Part shown: positions 23,446 to 31,710 of the stretch, in pieces | Layout: every line of letters begins with the position of its first letter | Position numbering within the stretch: position 1 is the stretch's first letter | Assembly: GCA_030426945.1 (NCBI GenBank) | Contig: JAUHXL010000026.1 | Coordinates: 1-32,231, forward strand | Length of the DNA: 32,231 bases | Direction: 5' to 3' | Origin: a bacterium | GTDB lineage: Bacteria > Myxococcota_A > Bradymonadia > UBA7976 > UBA1532 | Translations under genes and position numbers: made by a program | The notes under the pieces: generated by a model | Seen by the model: only the letters and a program-made list of their open reading frames with translations | Database searches by the model: none | Told to the model about the DNA's origin: nothing

Positions 23446-23471
23446 GTAACAGTGTGCGGCTCGTGGCCGTA
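23446..23471 (+). promoter_or_regulatory. GTAAC-N17-CGTA promoter element, membrane redoxin gene
   Basis: GTAAC (23446-23450), 17 bases, CGTA (23468-23471), directly after the flavoprotein stop and 24 bases before the ATG at 23495. GGAGG at 23482-23486 follows. Confidence 0.55.
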
Positions 23472-23494
23472 GAGCGGCCCCGGAGGTCCCGAGC

Positions 23495-24343
23495 ATGAAG
23501 CGTTTCTTCGTTCCGATGTGGTTGATGCTGGTCGCGGCGATGGCCGCGCACGCGATCTGGGCGCTCTCGGTCGCCCCGACCCTGGCGTGGGTCGGCGTCG
23601 TGATGGCCACCGCGACCGTGATGGTCTTCTTCGGTGTGCTCTTCCTTCGGACCACGGCACGCACCAGCGCGCGACTGCCTGGGGTCGGCGCCGTGATCGC
23701 CGTGGGCGCGGTCGTCTCCTGGTCGGGCCTGCCCTCCGCTGCGCTCCCAGCAGCCTACGGAGGCGCCGTGCTGCTGGGCTGGTTCGCCTACGTCTCTTGG
23801 TACTCGCGCTTCGGCCGGCAGCCGAGCGCGGCGCTGCGCCTGGGCGAGCCGCTCCCGGACTTCACCGTCTACGCCGCCGACGGCGCAGCCCGCCACGCCA
23901 CCGAGCTCGTCGGCCGCCCCGCGCTGGTGCTCTTCTTTCGGGGAAACTGGTGCCCGCTGTGCATGGCGCAGATCCGCGAGATCGCGGCCGGCTATCGCGA
24001 GCTCGCCGCCCGGGGCGTTCAGGTTTGGCTCATCAGCCCGCAGTCGCAGGGACACACCCGCGCCTTGGCCGGGCGCTTCGATGTCCCGTTCGACTTCCTC
24101 ACCGACGCGGACGGCCAGGCGGCGCGCATCCTCGACATCTTCGACGCAGCGGGTACGCCCGCCGGCATGGAGATGCTGGGCTACGAGGCGGCGACGGTGC
24201 TGCCGACGGCGATCGTCCTCGATGCCTCCGGGCGCGTCATCTTGGCGGACCAGACGGACAACTACCGGGTGCGGCCCGAGCCGGCCACCTTCCTCGCGGT
24301 CCTCGACGGGCGGGCGCCCTCGGCCGGCGAGGCGGCCGCCTAA
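23495..24343 (+). CDS. membrane-anchored redoxin, WCPLC motif
   Basis: A 282-residue protein. Residues 5-103 contain about four hydrophobic segments (for example MWLMLVAAMAAHAIWAL and VVMATATVMVFFGVLFL). From about 115 a redoxin domain follows with LVLFFRGNWCPLC (Cys153, Cys156), VWLISPQSQGHTRALA and VLPTAIVLDASGRVILAD. The C-terminal catalytic part shares the motif of the two exported redoxins in this window but is joined to a membrane domain; which side of the membrane it faces is uncertain. ATG at 23495 with GGAGG eight bases upstream. It follows the flavoprotein gene by 56 bases yet has its own GTAAC element. Its TAA is immediately followed by the 161-bp repeat. Confidence 0.85.
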   Translation: MKRFFVPMWLMLVAAMAAHAIWALSVAPTLAWVGVVMATATVMVFFGVLFLRTTARTSARLPGVGAVIAVGAVVSWSGLPSAALPAAYGGAVLLGWFAYVSWYSRFGRQPSAALRLGEPLPDFTVYAADGAARHATELVGRPALVLFFRGNWCPLCMAQIREIAAGYRELAARGVQVWLISPQSQGHTRALAGRFDVPFDFLTDADGQAARILDIFDAAGTPAGMEMLGYEAATVLPTAIVLDASGRVILADQTDNYRVRPEPATFLAVLDGRAPSAGEAAA

Positions 24344-24504
24344 GAGCCTCCCCACAAAATCCTCCGCGTCGCGGTGCACCGTTCTGCACGCCGATGCCGG
24401 CGTTGCGAAGCGCTTGCAATACTCGGAGTATTGCTGCGGCTCCGCGCCTTGGCCTCGGCGCGCAGCCCGGCACCCCGCTCGGTCCGGATTTTGTGGGGAA
24501 GCTC
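24344..24504. repeat. 161-bp palindromic element, copy 2
   Basis: Bounded by 19-bp terminal inverted repeats with one mismatch (24344-24362, core CCCCACAAAATCC; 24486-24504, core GGATTTTGTGGGG). The centre is the perfect palindrome AATACTCGGAGTATT, and the inner flanks also pair imperfectly, so the whole element can fold as one hairpin. It starts on the base after the redoxin stop codon and ends 22 bases before the convergent SCO gene stop, so it could serve as a two-way terminator. It codes for no transposase; a MITE- or REP-type element is the best description. Confidence 0.85.
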
Positions 24505-24526
24505 CTGAGCTGCTCTCGAGCCGCTC

Positions 24527-25078
24527 TCAGCCGCCGCCCTTCGGCGTGAGCGCGGGCAGCAGCTTCAGCACGCCCGCGCCGGCGCCCTCGAAGGCGTCGA
24601 CGATGCGCCCCTGCTCGTCGAGCACCGTGATCACCGAGGTGTGCCCGATGCTGCCGTCCTTCTGGCGGCGGTAGCGGATGCCCAGCACGGCGGCCAGTTC
24701 GCGCACCTGATCGGGCGTGCCCAGCGCGAAGTGATAGGTCGCCGGATCGAGGCCGTGCTTCTCGGCGAGCTTGCTCAGGCCCTTGGGCGTGTCGCGCTCG
24801 GGATCGAAGCTGACCAGGATCACTTCGAGCTCGCCCCGGGTGCCTTCGTCGGCGGCGTCGACCAGCCGCTTGATGTCCTGGATCAGCATCGGGCAGACGT
24901 GCGGGCAGGTGCCGTAGAACATGCTGATCACCACCCGCTTGCCGCGGAAGGCGTCCAGCGCGAGCGGCTTCTCGGTGGCCGCGGTGTAGTTGTGCTTCAG
25001 CTGGTAGACGGAGTCGTCGGGCAGTGGGGCGCCGGGCGGCGCCAGCAGCGCCACGAGCGTCAGCAGGGGAGCGATCAT
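24527..25078 (-). CDS. SCO1/SenC-type copper chaperone
   Basis: A 183-residue thioredoxin-fold SCO protein. Copper ligands are Cys58 and Cys62 (YGTCPHVCPM) and His146 (SIGHTSVI). A hydrophobic N-terminus (IAPLLTLVALLAPPG) exports or anchors it. SCO proteins deliver copper to exported copper enzymes or maintain their thiols. Here it ends the nirK-nirV run, so the probable client is the copper nitrite reductase rather than a cytochrome oxidase (inference from position). ATG at 25078 overlaps the nirV stop (ATGA) and has GGAGG eight bases upstream. It converges on the membrane redoxin gene, with the 161-bp palindromic element between them. Confidence 0.9.
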   Translation of the reverse strand: MIAPLLTLVALLAPPGAPLPDDSVYQLKHNYTAATEKPLALDAFRGKRVVISMFYGTCPHVCPMLIQDIKRLVDAADEGTRGELEVILVSFDPERDTPKGLSKLAEKHGLDPATYHFALGTPDQVRELAAVLGIRYRRQKDGSIGHTSVITVLDEQGRIVDAFEGAGAGVLKLLPALTPKGGG

Positions 25079-25917
25079 CGAGATGCCTCCTCGAGATCGG
25101 CCACGCACCGGAAGCCCAGGCTGGCCGTCGTGTGCCGGGCCTTCAGCGCGCTGCGCATCGCGCTGCGCATGAAGCCGGCGTAGTCTTCGGGATCGGTCGC
25201 GTCGGCGGCGCCGCCGGCGCAGAAGCGGAGCGACGCGGTGTCGCCGGCTTCGCGGGCGTCGGCGGTCACCAGCGTCGCGCCGAAGTCCTCGACCCACTCC
25301 CACACCAGGCCGTGCAGGTCGTGCACGCCGTGGAAGTTGGCCGGGCGCTGGCCCACGGGGGGCAGCCGCGCGGGCGTGGGCTTGGCGTACCAGCCCAGGA
25401 TCGTCTCGCGCCAGCCCGGCTCGCCGCGCCCGTCGGGGCCCTTCTGCCCGGCGGCCGCCGCGCGCTCCCACTCGGCCTCGGTGGGCAGCCGCCCGCCGCG
25501 CGCCGCGCAGTACGCGCGCGCCGCGAACCAGCTCACCCGCACCACGGGCGCGTCCGGCGCGGCGGCGTCGCCGAGCGTCAGCGGCCCCGCCCAGTGCGCC
25601 AGGTAGTCGGGATCGACGAAGAGGCCCTTCGCCGCCCCCCGCCGCCACTCGGGCCGCGCCTTCACGAAGGCCAGGAAGTCGGCGTTGGTCACCGGCAAGC
25701 GGTCCATCAGGAAGGCGTCCACGCGCGTCGGCGGGGCCGGCTCGCCCCTCGGGCGGCGAGACGGCGGGCGACGATAGAGGGGGCGCACCTCGCCGGCGGG
25801 GATCCGGACGCGATCGGGGGTGTCGCGTGCGGCGGCCGCGGGCAGCATGCAAAGGCCCGCGCCGAGGATCGCGAGGACCGCGATCGGGGCCCACGGGCGA
25901 GGTGCGCAGAGCTTCAT
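25075..25917 (-). CDS. nirV: NirV: SUMF1/formylglycine-generating-enzyme-like protein
   Basis: A 280-residue exported protein of the SUMF1/FGE-sulfatase family. A signal segment at 10-30 is followed by the family blocks: DAFLMDRLPVTNADFLAFV, VVRVSWFAARAYCAARG, GRLPTEAEWERAA (142-154), GLVWEWVEDFG and a terminal ASLGFRC. I see no clear counterpart of the paired catalytic Cys of true formylglycine-generating enzymes. Genes of this type next to nirK are called nirV in denitrifiers; the function is not settled. The ATG at 25917 shares its A with the nirK stop (TGATG), and its stop overlaps the SCO start, so the three are tightly coupled. Confidence 0.85.
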   Translation of the reverse strand: MKLCAPRPWAPIAVLAILGAGLCMLPAAAARDTPDRVRIPAGEVRPLYRRPPSRRPRGEPAPPTRVDAFLMDRLPVTNADFLAFVKARPEWRRGAAKGLFVDPDYLAHWAGPLTLGDAAAPDAPVVRVSWFAARAYCAARGGRLPTEAEWERAAAAGQKGPDGRGEPGWRETILGWYAKPTPARLPPVGQRPANFHGVHDLHGLVWEWVEDFGATLVTADAREAGDTASLRFCAGGAADATDPEDYAGFMRSAMRSALKARHTTASLGFRCVADLEEASR

Positions 25918-27494
25918 CAGTGGGCCGCTCCGGCGGGCGCCTCGGTGCTCGCCCGCACCTTGGCCACCTGCTCGCGGGTGACGGCGGCGCCCTCGTTGCC
26001 GAAGCTGTTGCGCACGAAGGTGAGGATGTTCGCCACCTCGTCGTCGTTCAGCTGCCGCATCGGCGGCATCACCGAGTCGAACTTCGCGCCGTTGACCTCG
26101 ATGGGGCCGGACAGACCGTTGAGGACGACCGCGATCGAACGCTCCGCGTCGGCCATCAGGTAGTCCGACTTCGCCAGCGGCGGGAACACGTTGGGCAGGC
26201 CGTTGCCGTCGGGCTGGTGGCACACGGAGCAGGTGCCCTGGTACAGCGCCTTGCCCGCGGCGATCTGCTGGGCGAGCGTCATGTTGCCGGCCTGCTGGGC
26301 TTCGACGGCCGCGACCACCGGGGCCGGATCTTCGGTCAGATCGCCCAGGTACACCTCGTCCACCTCCTTGCCGCTGTAGACGCCCGTGTAGGCGGCGTCG
26401 GCCGCGTCGCCGCCCACCTTCAGCATCGCCACCGCGCCCTTGTTGAACGCGCGGAAGATGCTGTGATCGACCAGCACGTAGGTGCCCGGCACGTCGACGC
26501 GGAACTCGGCGATGGCCGAGCCGCCGGCCGGCACCAGCGTCGTCTGCACGTTCGCTTGCCAGTGGCTGCCGCCCTCGTAGAACACGCGGTCGAAGATCTC
26601 GCCGATGACGTGGAAGCTGCTGACCAGGTTGGGGCCGCCGTTGCCGACGTACAGCCGAACGCTCTCGCCCGGCTCGGCCTGCAGCGCCTTGTCGCCGACC
26701 AGGGCGCCCTCGGCGCCGTTGAACAGGACGTAGGTGGCGTTCTCTTCGATGGCCTTCTGCATGTCGAAGGGCTGCAGGCCCTTTTCGCGGTACTTGCCCA
26801 CCGTGTAGAAGTCGCCCTGCATCACGTAATACTCGCGGTCGACGGGCGGCAGCCCCTCGGGCGGCTCGACCAGGATCAGGCCGTACATGCCGTTGGCGAC
26901 GTGCATGCCCACCGGCGCCGTCGCGCAGTGATAGACGTACAGCCCGGCGTTCAGCGCCTGGAACGTGAAGCGCGACTTGTGCCCCGGCGCCGTGAAGCTG
27001 CTGGCCGCGCCGCCGCCCGGGCCGGTCACCGCGTGCAGGTCGATGTTGTGGGGCATCTTGCTCGACGGGTGGTTCAGCAGGTGGAACTCCACCGTGTCGC
27101 CCTGCCGGATGCGGATGAAGCTGCCGGGTACGGTGCCCCCGAAGGTCCAGAAGGTGTACTCGACGCCGGCGGAGATCTCCTTCACCAACTCGCGCACCTC
27201 GAGCTCGACGATCACCTTGGCGGGCGCTCTTCGGCTGGTGGGCGGGGGCACCTCGGGGGGCGACGTGAGCTGGGCCCGGATCGGCTCGCCGGTGGGCGCG
27301 GGGAAGCGCGGCGCGGGCGGCAGGGGCGCGTGGCGCTCCGAGCTGGCCTGCACCGGGGCGGCGGGCGGCGCGACGGTGGGCGCCGGCGAGGGCGTCTGCG
27401 CGGCCGGCGGGGGCGAGGTCGGCTGGCAGGCGGCCAGGACGAGGCCGGCGAGGGCCGCGGCCAGCGTGGCAGGTCGGGGGGCGGGAGATGGCAT
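25917..27494 (-). CDS. nirK: copper nitrite reductase with C-terminal cytochrome c domain
   Basis: A 525-residue enzyme reducing nitrite to NO outside the cytoplasmic membrane. Lipoprotein signal ending LVLAAC (Cys23), then a Pro-rich linker to about 90. Two cupredoxin domains follow. Type-1 copper ligands are His149, Cys190, His198 and Met203 ([18 protein letters not shown]); type-2 ligands are His154, His189 and His344 (LVDHSI); catalytic Asp152 (HNIDLH) and His295 (FHVIG) are present. Residues 405-500 are a class I cytochrome c with CSVCH (422-426) and a Met ligand in VMPPM. Such haem-fused NirK occur in Ralstonia-like bacteria and allow direct electron entry. The ATG at 27494 has GGAGG five bases upstream. 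It follows norD by 56 bases. Confidence 0.95.
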   Translation of the reverse strand: MPSPAPRPATLAAALAGLVLAACQPTSPPPAAQTPSPAPTVAPPAAPVQASSERHAPLPPAPRFPAPTGEPIRAQLTSPPEVPPPTSRRAPAKVIVELEVRELVKEISAGVEYTFWTFGGTVPGSFIRIRQGDTVEFHLLNHPSSKMPHNIDLHAVTGPGGGAASSFTAPGHKSRFTFQALNAGLYVYHCATAPVGMHVANGMYGLILVEPPEGLPPVDREYYVMQGDFYTVGKYREKGLQPFDMQKAIEENATYVLFNGAEGALVGDKALQAEPGESVRLYVGNGGPNLVSSFHVIGEIFDRVFYEGGSHWQANVQTTLVPAGGSAIAEFRVDVPGTYVLVDHSIFRAFNKGAVAMLKVGGDAADAAYTGVYSGKEVDEVYLGDLTEDPAPVVAAVEAQQAGNMTLAQQIAAGKALYQGTCSVCHQPDGNGLPNVFPPLAKSDYLMADAERSIAVVLNGLSGPIEVNGAKFDSVMPPMRQLNDDEVANILTFVRNSFGNEGAAVTREQVAKVRASTEAPAGAAH

Positions 27495-27513
27495 GGAGTC
27501 CTCCGGTCTGGCC

Positions 27514-27532
27514 GGCGCCACGTACGGGCGCC
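27514..27532. promoter_or_regulatory. small dyad between norD and nirK
   Basis: GGCGCC (27514-27519), seven bases, GGCGCC (27527-27532) lie in the 56-base norD-nirK gap. It may be an RNA stem at the nirK leader or an operator; no FNR/DNR-like TTGAT-N4-ATCAA box is visible there. Confidence 0.3.
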
Positions 27533-27550
27533 ATGGGATGAGATGATTCG

Positions 27551-29428
27551 TCACGACAGACCGCCGCGCTCGAGGCGCCCGTAGGCGCGCGTCAGCGCGT
27601 CGGGCAGATCCGCGACGTGCCGCACCAGCGACCAGCCGCCGACGCCGAACATGGCGGGCAGGGCGGCGCGGGCGGACACGTCGAAGCCGAGCGCGTGCAC
27701 GACGACGCCGCCCCGCCTGGCTTCGGCGACCGCGCGCGCCACGTCCTCGCGCCCGTGGCGCCCCTCGTAGCGGTCGAAGTCGGTGGGCTTGCCGTCGGTC
27801 AGCAGCACCAGCAGCTTGTGCCGCTCGGGGCGCGCGGCCAGGCCGGCGGTCGCGTGGCGCACGGCGGGGCCCAGCCGGGTGTAGCCCCGCGCCTTCACCG
27901 CGCCCAGCCGGTTGCGCGCCGGTAGCCATGCCTCGTCGAAGGCCTTCAACTGCCAGTAGTGGCAGTGATGCCGTGTGTGCGTCGCGAAGCTGGCCACCGA
28001 CAGCGCGTCGCCCAGGGGGTCGAGCACCTCACCCAGCACCAGCACGGCCGCGCGGGTCACGTCGAGCACGCGCTGACCCTCGACCCAGCCATCGGCCGAG
28101 AGGCTGACGTCCAGCAGGACGGTGGTCGCCCGGTCGGCGCGCAGGGGGCGGCCGGCGATGTACAGGCGATCGCTCCCGGTGCGGCCGGCGTGGCGGTCGG
28201 CGAAGGCGTCGACGACCGCGTCGAGGTCGATGTCCTCGCCGTCGGTCTGCCGGGGGCAGCGTACGCGGGCCAGGCGCTGACCCGCGAGCTGGCGGCGCAG
28301 GCGGCGGATGGCCAGGGCGTGCGCGCGCGCGACGGCGCCGCCCCAGGCGGGATCGGCGGCGCGGAAGGCGGCGGGGTAGACGGTGGCCCAGTCGGCGCGG
28401 TAGCGCCCGGCGCGGGCGTCCCACTCGTCGTAGGTCACGCCGCCGGTCGCCGGCGCCTCGCCGACGTCCGGCACGGCGCCGTCGATCTCGGCGTCACAGC
28501 GATACACCGACTCGGCCGCGGGGCCGCCGCGGATGACGTGGCGCAGGTCGACCTCGTCGAGGGCGTCGGCGTGCTCGGCCAGCTCGTCCGCGCCGTCGAG
28601 CGTCTTGTGGCCGCCCTGCCAGGCGTCCAGAGCCTCGGCCTTCTCGAAGCTGTGGATGGGGCGGCCCTCGGCGGGCGCGTCGGGGTCGAGCAGGGCGCGC
28701 TCGACGTGGTCGCGGGGCCGCCCGGCGCGCTCGGTGCCGGTCGGGGGGCGCGCGTCCAGGCCGGCCTCGCGCGCCGCGGCGTCGGCCTGCTCGGCGTCCG
28801 CGGCGTTCAGCGCGTCGCCCCACAGCAGCGTGCCGGGCGCGTCGGCGCCGCCGACGGGCAGGCCGCGCAGGGTGGCGAGCAGGGCGTCCGCGTCGAGCGC
28901 GTCGCCGGCCAGCACGGCCCGCACGGCCGCGTCGAAGGCGCGCCCGCGTGGGCCGAGCGTCGCCGGCGCCGGGCGGGCCTCGAGCTCGATCTCGGCGGCG
29001 GTGGCCCAGGCGGTGAGGAAGGCTGGCAGGTCGTCGGCCAGGGCCAGCAGCGCCGCGTGGGCGCGGGTCAGGTGCTGCACACGGGCGGCCAGCGGATCGC
29101 TCGCCGCCGGGGCCGGCGTGCGCGCCATCGCGCCGGCGACCACGGCGCGCAGCCGATACAGGGCGCCGTTGGCCTCGGGCGTCGCGGCGAGATCGACGTG
29201 GGTGGGCAGCAGCAGCACCGGGCCGCGCACGCCGCCGAGGGCCTCGGAGGGGCGCAGCAGCAGCCGGCGTCCGGCGATGGCCTGGGCCAGCAGCGTCAGG
29301 CGGCCGAGCTCCGCGTCGAGGGTGGCGGCGCGCGCCACGTCGTAGGGCGGGGCGGCCCGGCGGCGGAGCGCACGCCACAGCCCCTTGAAGATGCCTTCGT
29401 CCCAGGCGAGCAGGTCGGGCAGGTTCAC
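27551..29428 (-). CDS. norD: NorD: VWA-domain assembly factor of NO reductase
   Basis: A 625-residue cytosolic protein. The C-terminal third is a von Willebrand A domain with the metal site DVSLS (440-444), Thr517 (GYTRLGPA) and LTDGKP (543-548); the long N-terminal part is helical and Ala/Arg-rich as in NorD/CbbO proteins. NorD works with the AAA+ protein NorQ to activate cNOR, probably by helping insert the non-haem iron. The best start is a GTG at 29428 with GGAG seven bases upstream; an ATG at 29441 is in another frame. It is 34 bases downstream of norQ; a perfect palindrome lies in that gap. Confidence 0.93.
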   Translation of the reverse strand: MNLPDLLAWDEGIFKGLWRALRRRAAPPYDVARAATLDAELGRLTLLAQAIAGRRLLLRPSEALGGVRGPVLLLPTHVDLAATPEANGALYRLRAVVAGAMARTPAPAASDPLAARVQHLTRAHAALLALADDLPAFLTAWATAAEIELEARPAPATLGPRGRAFDAAVRAVLAGDALDADALLATLRGLPVGGADAPGTLLWGDALNAADAEQADAAAREAGLDARPPTGTERAGRPRDHVERALLDPDAPAEGRPIHSFEKAEALDAWQGGHKTLDGADELAEHADALDEVDLRHVIRGGPAAESVYRCDAEIDGAVPDVGEAPATGGVTYDEWDARAGRYRADWATVYPAAFRAADPAWGGAVARAHALAIRRLRRQLAGQRLARVRCPRQTDGEDIDLDAVVDAFADRHAGRTGSDRLYIAGRPLRADRATTVLLDVSLSADGWVEGQRVLDVTRAAVLVLGEVLDPLGDALSVASFATHTRHHCHYWQLKAFDEAWLPARNRLGAVKARGYTRLGPAVRHATAGLAARPERHKLLVLLTDGKPTDFDRYEGRHGREDVARAVAEARRGGVVVHALGFDVSARAALPAMFGVGGWSLVRHVADLPDALTRAYGRLERGGLS

Positions 29429-29441
29429 GCGGACACTCCAT

Positions 29442-29461
29442 CGAACGCTCGGGAGCGTTCG
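29442..29461. promoter_or_regulatory. 9-bp palindrome between norQ and norD
   Basis: CGAACGCTC and GAGCGTTCG flank two G residues. It stands between the norQ stop and the norD GTG, and could be a stem that tunes norD translation or mRNA processing. No T-run follows, so it is not an obvious terminator. Confidence 0.4.
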
Positions 29462-29462
29462 C

Positions 29463-30284
29463 TCAGAACACCAGGTTCACGACGTCCTGCAACGCAGCCA
29501 GCACCTCGGGCTCGTCGCTCAGCGGCTCGACGACGGCGACGCGGCACGCCAGCCGGGGCGGCAGACCGCCGACCATCAGCCGCGCCGCGTCCACCAGCAG
29601 GCGGGTGGACGCGCCCTCGGCCAGGCCCAGCGCGTCGAGCGATCGCAGCTTGCCGCCGAGCGTCACCAGCTTCTTCGCGGTCTTCGGATCGGTCCCCGTC
29701 TCACCGCACAGGATGCGGGCCTCGACGTCGGGCGCCGGGTAGTCGAACGACATCGCGACGAAGCGTTGGCGGGTGCTGGCCTTCAGCCCCTTGAAGCCCT
29801 GCTGGTAGCGGGGGTTGAAGCTGGCCACCAGCAGGAAGCCCGGGGCCGCCTGCACCTGCTCGTCGCGGCGATCGAGCCAGATGCTGCGCCGGTGATCGGT
29901 CAGGGGGTGCAGCACCACGACCACGTCGGGGCGCGCCTCGACCACCTCGTCGAGGTACAGGATGGCGCCCTGGCGCACGGCGCGGGTGACCGGGCCGTCC
30001 TGCCACACGGTCTCGCCCCCGCGGATGAGGTAGCGACCCAGCAGGTCGGTGCCGGCGGTGTCCTCGTGGCAGGCGACGGTCACCAGCGGCCGGCCGAGGC
30101 GGGCGGCCATGTGCTCGACGAAGCGCGACTTGCCGCAGCCCGTCGGTCCCTTCAGCAGCAGCGGCAGGGCGTGCCGGTCGCAGTGTTCGAAGACGGTCAC
30201 CTCGTGACCGACGGCCTGGTAGTAGGGCAGGGACTCGTCGAGCGGGCGGACGCTGGGCGGCACGGAGTCGGGGTGGGCGCGCAT
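29463..30284 (-). CDS. norQ: NorQ: MoxR/CbbQ-type AAA+ ATPase
   Basis: A 273-residue AAA+ ATPase of the CbbQ/NirQ/NorQ group. Walker A is GPTGCGKS (46-53), Walker B ILYLDE (107-112), sensor block FLLVASFNPRYQ and the C-terminal lid follow. CbbQ/NorQ-type proteins act with a VWA partner (here NorD) to remodel and activate their client enzyme, NO reductase. ATG at 30284 begins three bases after the norB stop, so norB and norQ are tightly linked. The usual nor order norC-norB-norQ-norD is preserved. Confidence 0.95.
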   Translation of the reverse strand: MRAHPDSVPPSVRPLDESLPYYQAVGHEVTVFEHCDRHALPLLLKGPTGCGKSRFVEHMAARLGRPLVTVACHEDTAGTDLLGRYLIRGGETVWQDGPVTRAVRQGAILYLDEVVEARPDVVVVLHPLTDHRRSIWLDRRDEQVQAAPGFLLVASFNPRYQQGFKGLKASTRQRFVAMSFDYPAPDVEARILCGETGTDPKTAKKLVTLGGKLRSLDALGLAEGASTRLLVDAARLMVGGLPPRLACRVAVVEPLSDEPEVLAALQDVVNLVF

Positions 30285-30287
30285 CGG

Positions 30288-31694
30288 TCAGCCCTCCACG
30301 GTGCGGGCGGCGGCCGGCACGACGAGGTCGGCCGAGGGCGTCGGCGCGGTGACGGGGGCGCCGGCCGGCTGCGGCAGGCCGTACTTGATGAAGTCGACGA
30401 CGTAGAGCACCACGCCGACGGTGAAGAGCGTCGCGGCCAGCACCAGCCCGAAGAAGTGCACCTGCAGCGCATCCTGCACGTCGAGGAAGTCGAGGCCGGT
30501 CATGCGCTCGAGGTACACCTGCGCCACGCCGGCGACGGCGAAGGCGCCGGTCATCGCCACCATGCCGATGGTGGTGGTCCAGAAGGCCCACTCGGCCACC
30601 TTGCCCTTGTGGCGGGTGCGGCCGGTCAGCTCGGGCATGGCGTAGGCGATGAGCGCGAACACCAGCATGCCGTACGCACCCCAGAAGGCCATGTGGCCGT
30701 GCATCGCCGTGACCAGCGTGCCGTGGGTGTACAGGTTCACCTGGGGCAGGGTGTGGGCGAAGCCGAGGAAGCCGGCGCCGACGAAGCTCATGATGCAGCA
30801 GCCCAGCGTCCACAAGAGCGCGTTCTTGTTCGGGTGCTGGCGGCCGCCCTTGCGCGCCATGGCGATGCCGTACATGGCCATGCCGAGGAACGCCAGGGGC
30901 TCGAGGGCCGAGAACACACCGCCGACGATGAGCCAGATGCGCGGCGCGCCGATGTAATAGTAGTGATGGCCGGTGCCGAGGATGCCCGACAGGAACGTGA
31001 AGCCGACGATGACGTACAGCCACTTCTCGAGGATCTCGCGGTCGACGCCGGTGAGCTTGATGAGCAGGAACGACAGGATGCCGCCCATCACCAGCTCCCA
31101 GACGCCCTCGACCCACAGGTGGACGACCCACCAGCGATAGAACGAGTCGAGCACCTGCGACTTGAAGTTGATCATGCCGGGCAGGTACAGCACCGCGGCC
31201 AGCACCAGGCCCAGGTATAGGGCGATGGCCGTCGTCGTCGGGCGGTTGCCCTTCCAGATCGTGACGCCGATGATGCCGACGAAGGTGAGCACGTCGACGA
31301 CCACCAGCCAATCGAGCGGGCGGGGGATCTCGAGGAACTTGCGGCCCTCCCACCAGCCGAAGTGGAAGCCGATGATGGCCGTGACGCCGACGAGCACGAA
31401 GGCGGCCCACTGAATCACCGCCAGCTTGGGCGCGACGATGTCACGCTCCACCTCTTCGGGGATGATGTAATAGGCCGCGCCCATGAAGCCGGCCAGCAGC
31501 CACATCACCAGCAGGTTGGTGTGCACCGCGCGCGCGGCGTTGAACGGTATCCACGGGTGCAGCGTGTCGTAGCCCATGTGGGCGAAGGCCATGATGAAGC
31601 CGTACACCAGCTGCAGGCCGAGCAGCAGCATGCAGGTGGCGAAGAACAGCCACGCGATGCGTTGAGTTGGGTACTTCACGGTCGGGTGGTTCAC
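30288..31694 (-). CDS. norB: nitric oxide reductase large subunit NorB
   Basis: A 468-residue protein with about twelve membrane helices, of the haem-copper oxidase superfamily, cNOR branch. Expected ligands are in place: His58 and His332/His334 for the two b haems, His192, His243 and His244 for FeB, with Glu196 (HLWVEGVWE) and Glu265 (FSALEPLAF), the Glu residues that distinguish NO reductase from oxidases. No quinol-oxidising N-terminal extension is present, so it is the cytochrome-c-fed type and pairs with the NorC encoded immediately upstream. It reduces two NO to N2O. The ATG at 31694 lies 16 bases after the norC stop. Confidence 0.96.
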   Translation of the reverse strand: MNHPTVKYPTQRIAWLFFATCMLLLGLQLVYGFIMAFAHMGYDTLHPWIPFNAARAVHTNLLVMWLLAGFMGAAYYIIPEEVERDIVAPKLAVIQWAAFVLVGVTAIIGFHFGWWEGRKFLEIPRPLDWLVVVDVLTFVGIIGVTIWKGNRPTTTAIALYLGLVLAAVLYLPGMINFKSQVLDSFYRWWVVHLWVEGVWELVMGGILSFLLIKLTGVDREILEKWLYVIVGFTFLSGILGTGHHYYYIGAPRIWLIVGGVFSALEPLAFLGMAMYGIAMARKGGRQHPNKNALLWTLGCCIMSFVGAGFLGFAHTLPQVNLYTHGTLVTAMHGHMAFWGAYGMLVFALIAYAMPELTGRTRHKGKVAEWAFWTTTIGMVAMTGAFAVAGVAQVYLERMTGLDFLDVQDALQVHFFGLVLAATLFTVGVVLYVVDFIKYGLPQPAGAPVTAPTPSADLVVPAAARTVEG

Positions 31695-31710
31695 GGTCGT
31701 CTCCTCCCGC

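Noticed and set aside
21618-23660. Long minus-strand frame opposite the flavoprotein
   Set aside because: The flavoprotein motifs on the plus strand are intact; the antisense product is low-complexity Arg/Gly/Ala.
27495-27550. FNR/DNR-type operator before nirK
   Set aside because: No TTGAT-N4-ATCAA-like sequence is present; the nirK genes are probably read from a promoter upstream of norC, outside the window.
29385-31220. Long plus-strand open frame across norD/norQ/norB
   Set aside because: Antisense shadow of three clearly conserved nor genes; the His/Gly/Arg/Ala-rich product shows no domain.
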